Origin: Dictyobacter aurantiacus
Lineage (GTDB): Bacteria > Chloroflexota > Ktedonobacteria > Ktedonobacterales > Ktedonobacteraceae
Direction of reading: 5' to 3'
Assembly: GCF_003967515.1 (NCBI RefSeq)
Contig: NZ_BIFQ01000001.1
Coordinates: 4,712,001 to 4,776,000, forward strand
Length of the DNA stretch: 64,000 nt
Shown: one piece after another, positions 63,661-64,000 of the stretch
Numbering within the stretch: position 1 is the stretch's first letter
Layout of the letters: every line of letters starts with the position of its first letter
The notes under the pieces: model-generated
The model's input: only the letters and a program-made list of their open reading frames with translations
Database searches by the model: none
Told to the model about the DNA's origin: nothing
Made by a program: the position numbers and the translations under genes

Positions 63661-63891
63661 TCACCCTTTCTCTAAATCACCCCTTCCTTCCAAATCATTC
63701 CAGAAGAAGGTGTCGAGCGCCCTGGTGGCTCACCCCTTCTCTAAATCGCCCCGGAAGAAGGTGCCGAGCGCCCCGGTTGCTCACCCTTTCTCTAAATCGC
63801 CCCGGAAGAAGGTGTCGAGCGCCCTGGTGGCTCACCCCTTCCTTCCAAATCATTCCAGAAGAAGGTGTCGAGCGCCCTGGTGGCTCAGGCC
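63661..63891. repeat. Mosaic tandem array, about 4.5 copies of 50 bp
   Basis: AAGAAGGTGYCGAGCGCCC and the following GGTGGCTCACCC occur four times (near 63703, 63756, 63806 and 63860). Between them lies one of two alternative spacers, TCTAAATCGCCCCGG or CCTTCCAAATCATTCCAG. The last unit is the left arm of the adjoining palindrome. Confidence 0.85.
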
Positions 63892-63956
63892 ATTGGCCTG
63901 AGCCACCAGGGCGCTCGACACCTTCTTCTCCTTCGTGCCGCCGCAGGCGGCACGAA
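63857..63956 (-). repeat. Bipartite palindrome, copy 7 (inverted)
   Basis: Arms 63857-63891 and 63895-63929 are exact reverse complements (35 bp, minimal loop ATT). The GC hairpin TTCGTGCCGCC-GCA-GGCGGCACGAA (63932-63956) follows. The left arm is the terminal unit of the tandem array. Confidence 0.88.
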
Positions 63957-64000
63957 ACCTCCCCTTGACCATCTTTTAGCAATATGGTACTATATTTTTA

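Larger units (their letters stand above)
63377..64000. other. Repeat-rich window end
   Basis: No gene is evident. The first 280 bp show nothing clear; the rest is a tandem array (63661-63891) that runs into palindrome copy 7 (63857-63956). Confidence 0.6.

Overview
The window looks like a chromosomal segment of a Ktedonobacteria-type Chloroflexota bacterium (Ktedonobacter/Dictyobacter-like). I infer this from its mix: a reduced type VII secretion locus with an EccC-like ATPase, a TIR-domain membrane protein, a divergent ECF-like sigma factor, a soluble Ser/Thr kinase fused to a PQQ propeller, and moderately GC-rich genes separated by long AT-richer spacers full of hairpins. Gene starts are mostly ATG with AGGAGG-like ribosome sites; a few are GTG. 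The species cannot be fixed from sequence alone.

Layout. 1-2.1 kb: a broken oxalate decarboxylase gene and a small conserved ORF. 2.2-3.7 kb: a secreted alpha-amylase with a clear promoter. 3.9-13.8 kb: a divergent TIR/transmembrane protein, then one long + strand block of VWA, PP2C, protein kinase, WXG100, YukD-like and EccC-like genes. 13.9-34.2 kb: a mosaic of small metabolic and regulatory genes (GH-like hydrolase, ArsR/SRPBCC pair, aminoglycoside-phosphotransferase-like kinase, nitroreductase, hydrolase/LysR pair, two DinB proteins, LysE exporter, PNPOx-like, Kelch-like, LLM oxidoreductase, DHFR-like, TPR, TetR). At least seven gene remnants lie among them. 34.3 kb: tRNA-Leu(CAA). 34.8-38.2 kb: a PAS / histidine kinase / receiver-kinase operon. 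38.3-39.9 kb: an ABC-F protein.

40.4-48 kb: a tight five-gene minus-strand operon SWIM - DUF5691-like - MoxR ATPase - DUF5682-like - VWA. 48.2-49.1 kb: a hydrophilic protein and Hsp20. 49.8-53.3 kb: a sigma factor, a fluoride riboswitch driving two CrcB channels, and xylulokinase. 53.7-63.4 kb: a collagen-like protein, a very large multicopper oxidase, endonuclease III, a kinase-PQQ fusion and a sugar porter.

The most unusual signals are (a) the type VII secretion core fused in one transcription block with a VWA/PP2C/kinase triad, and (b) a family of bipartite palindromes: a short GC-rich hairpin beside a long, near-perfect hairpin whose sequence differs at every locus, usually with a 4-nt loop. 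They sit at gene 3' ends, one truncates a gene, and two adjoin tandem arrays. All functional calls rest on motifs read by eye; no database search was run.
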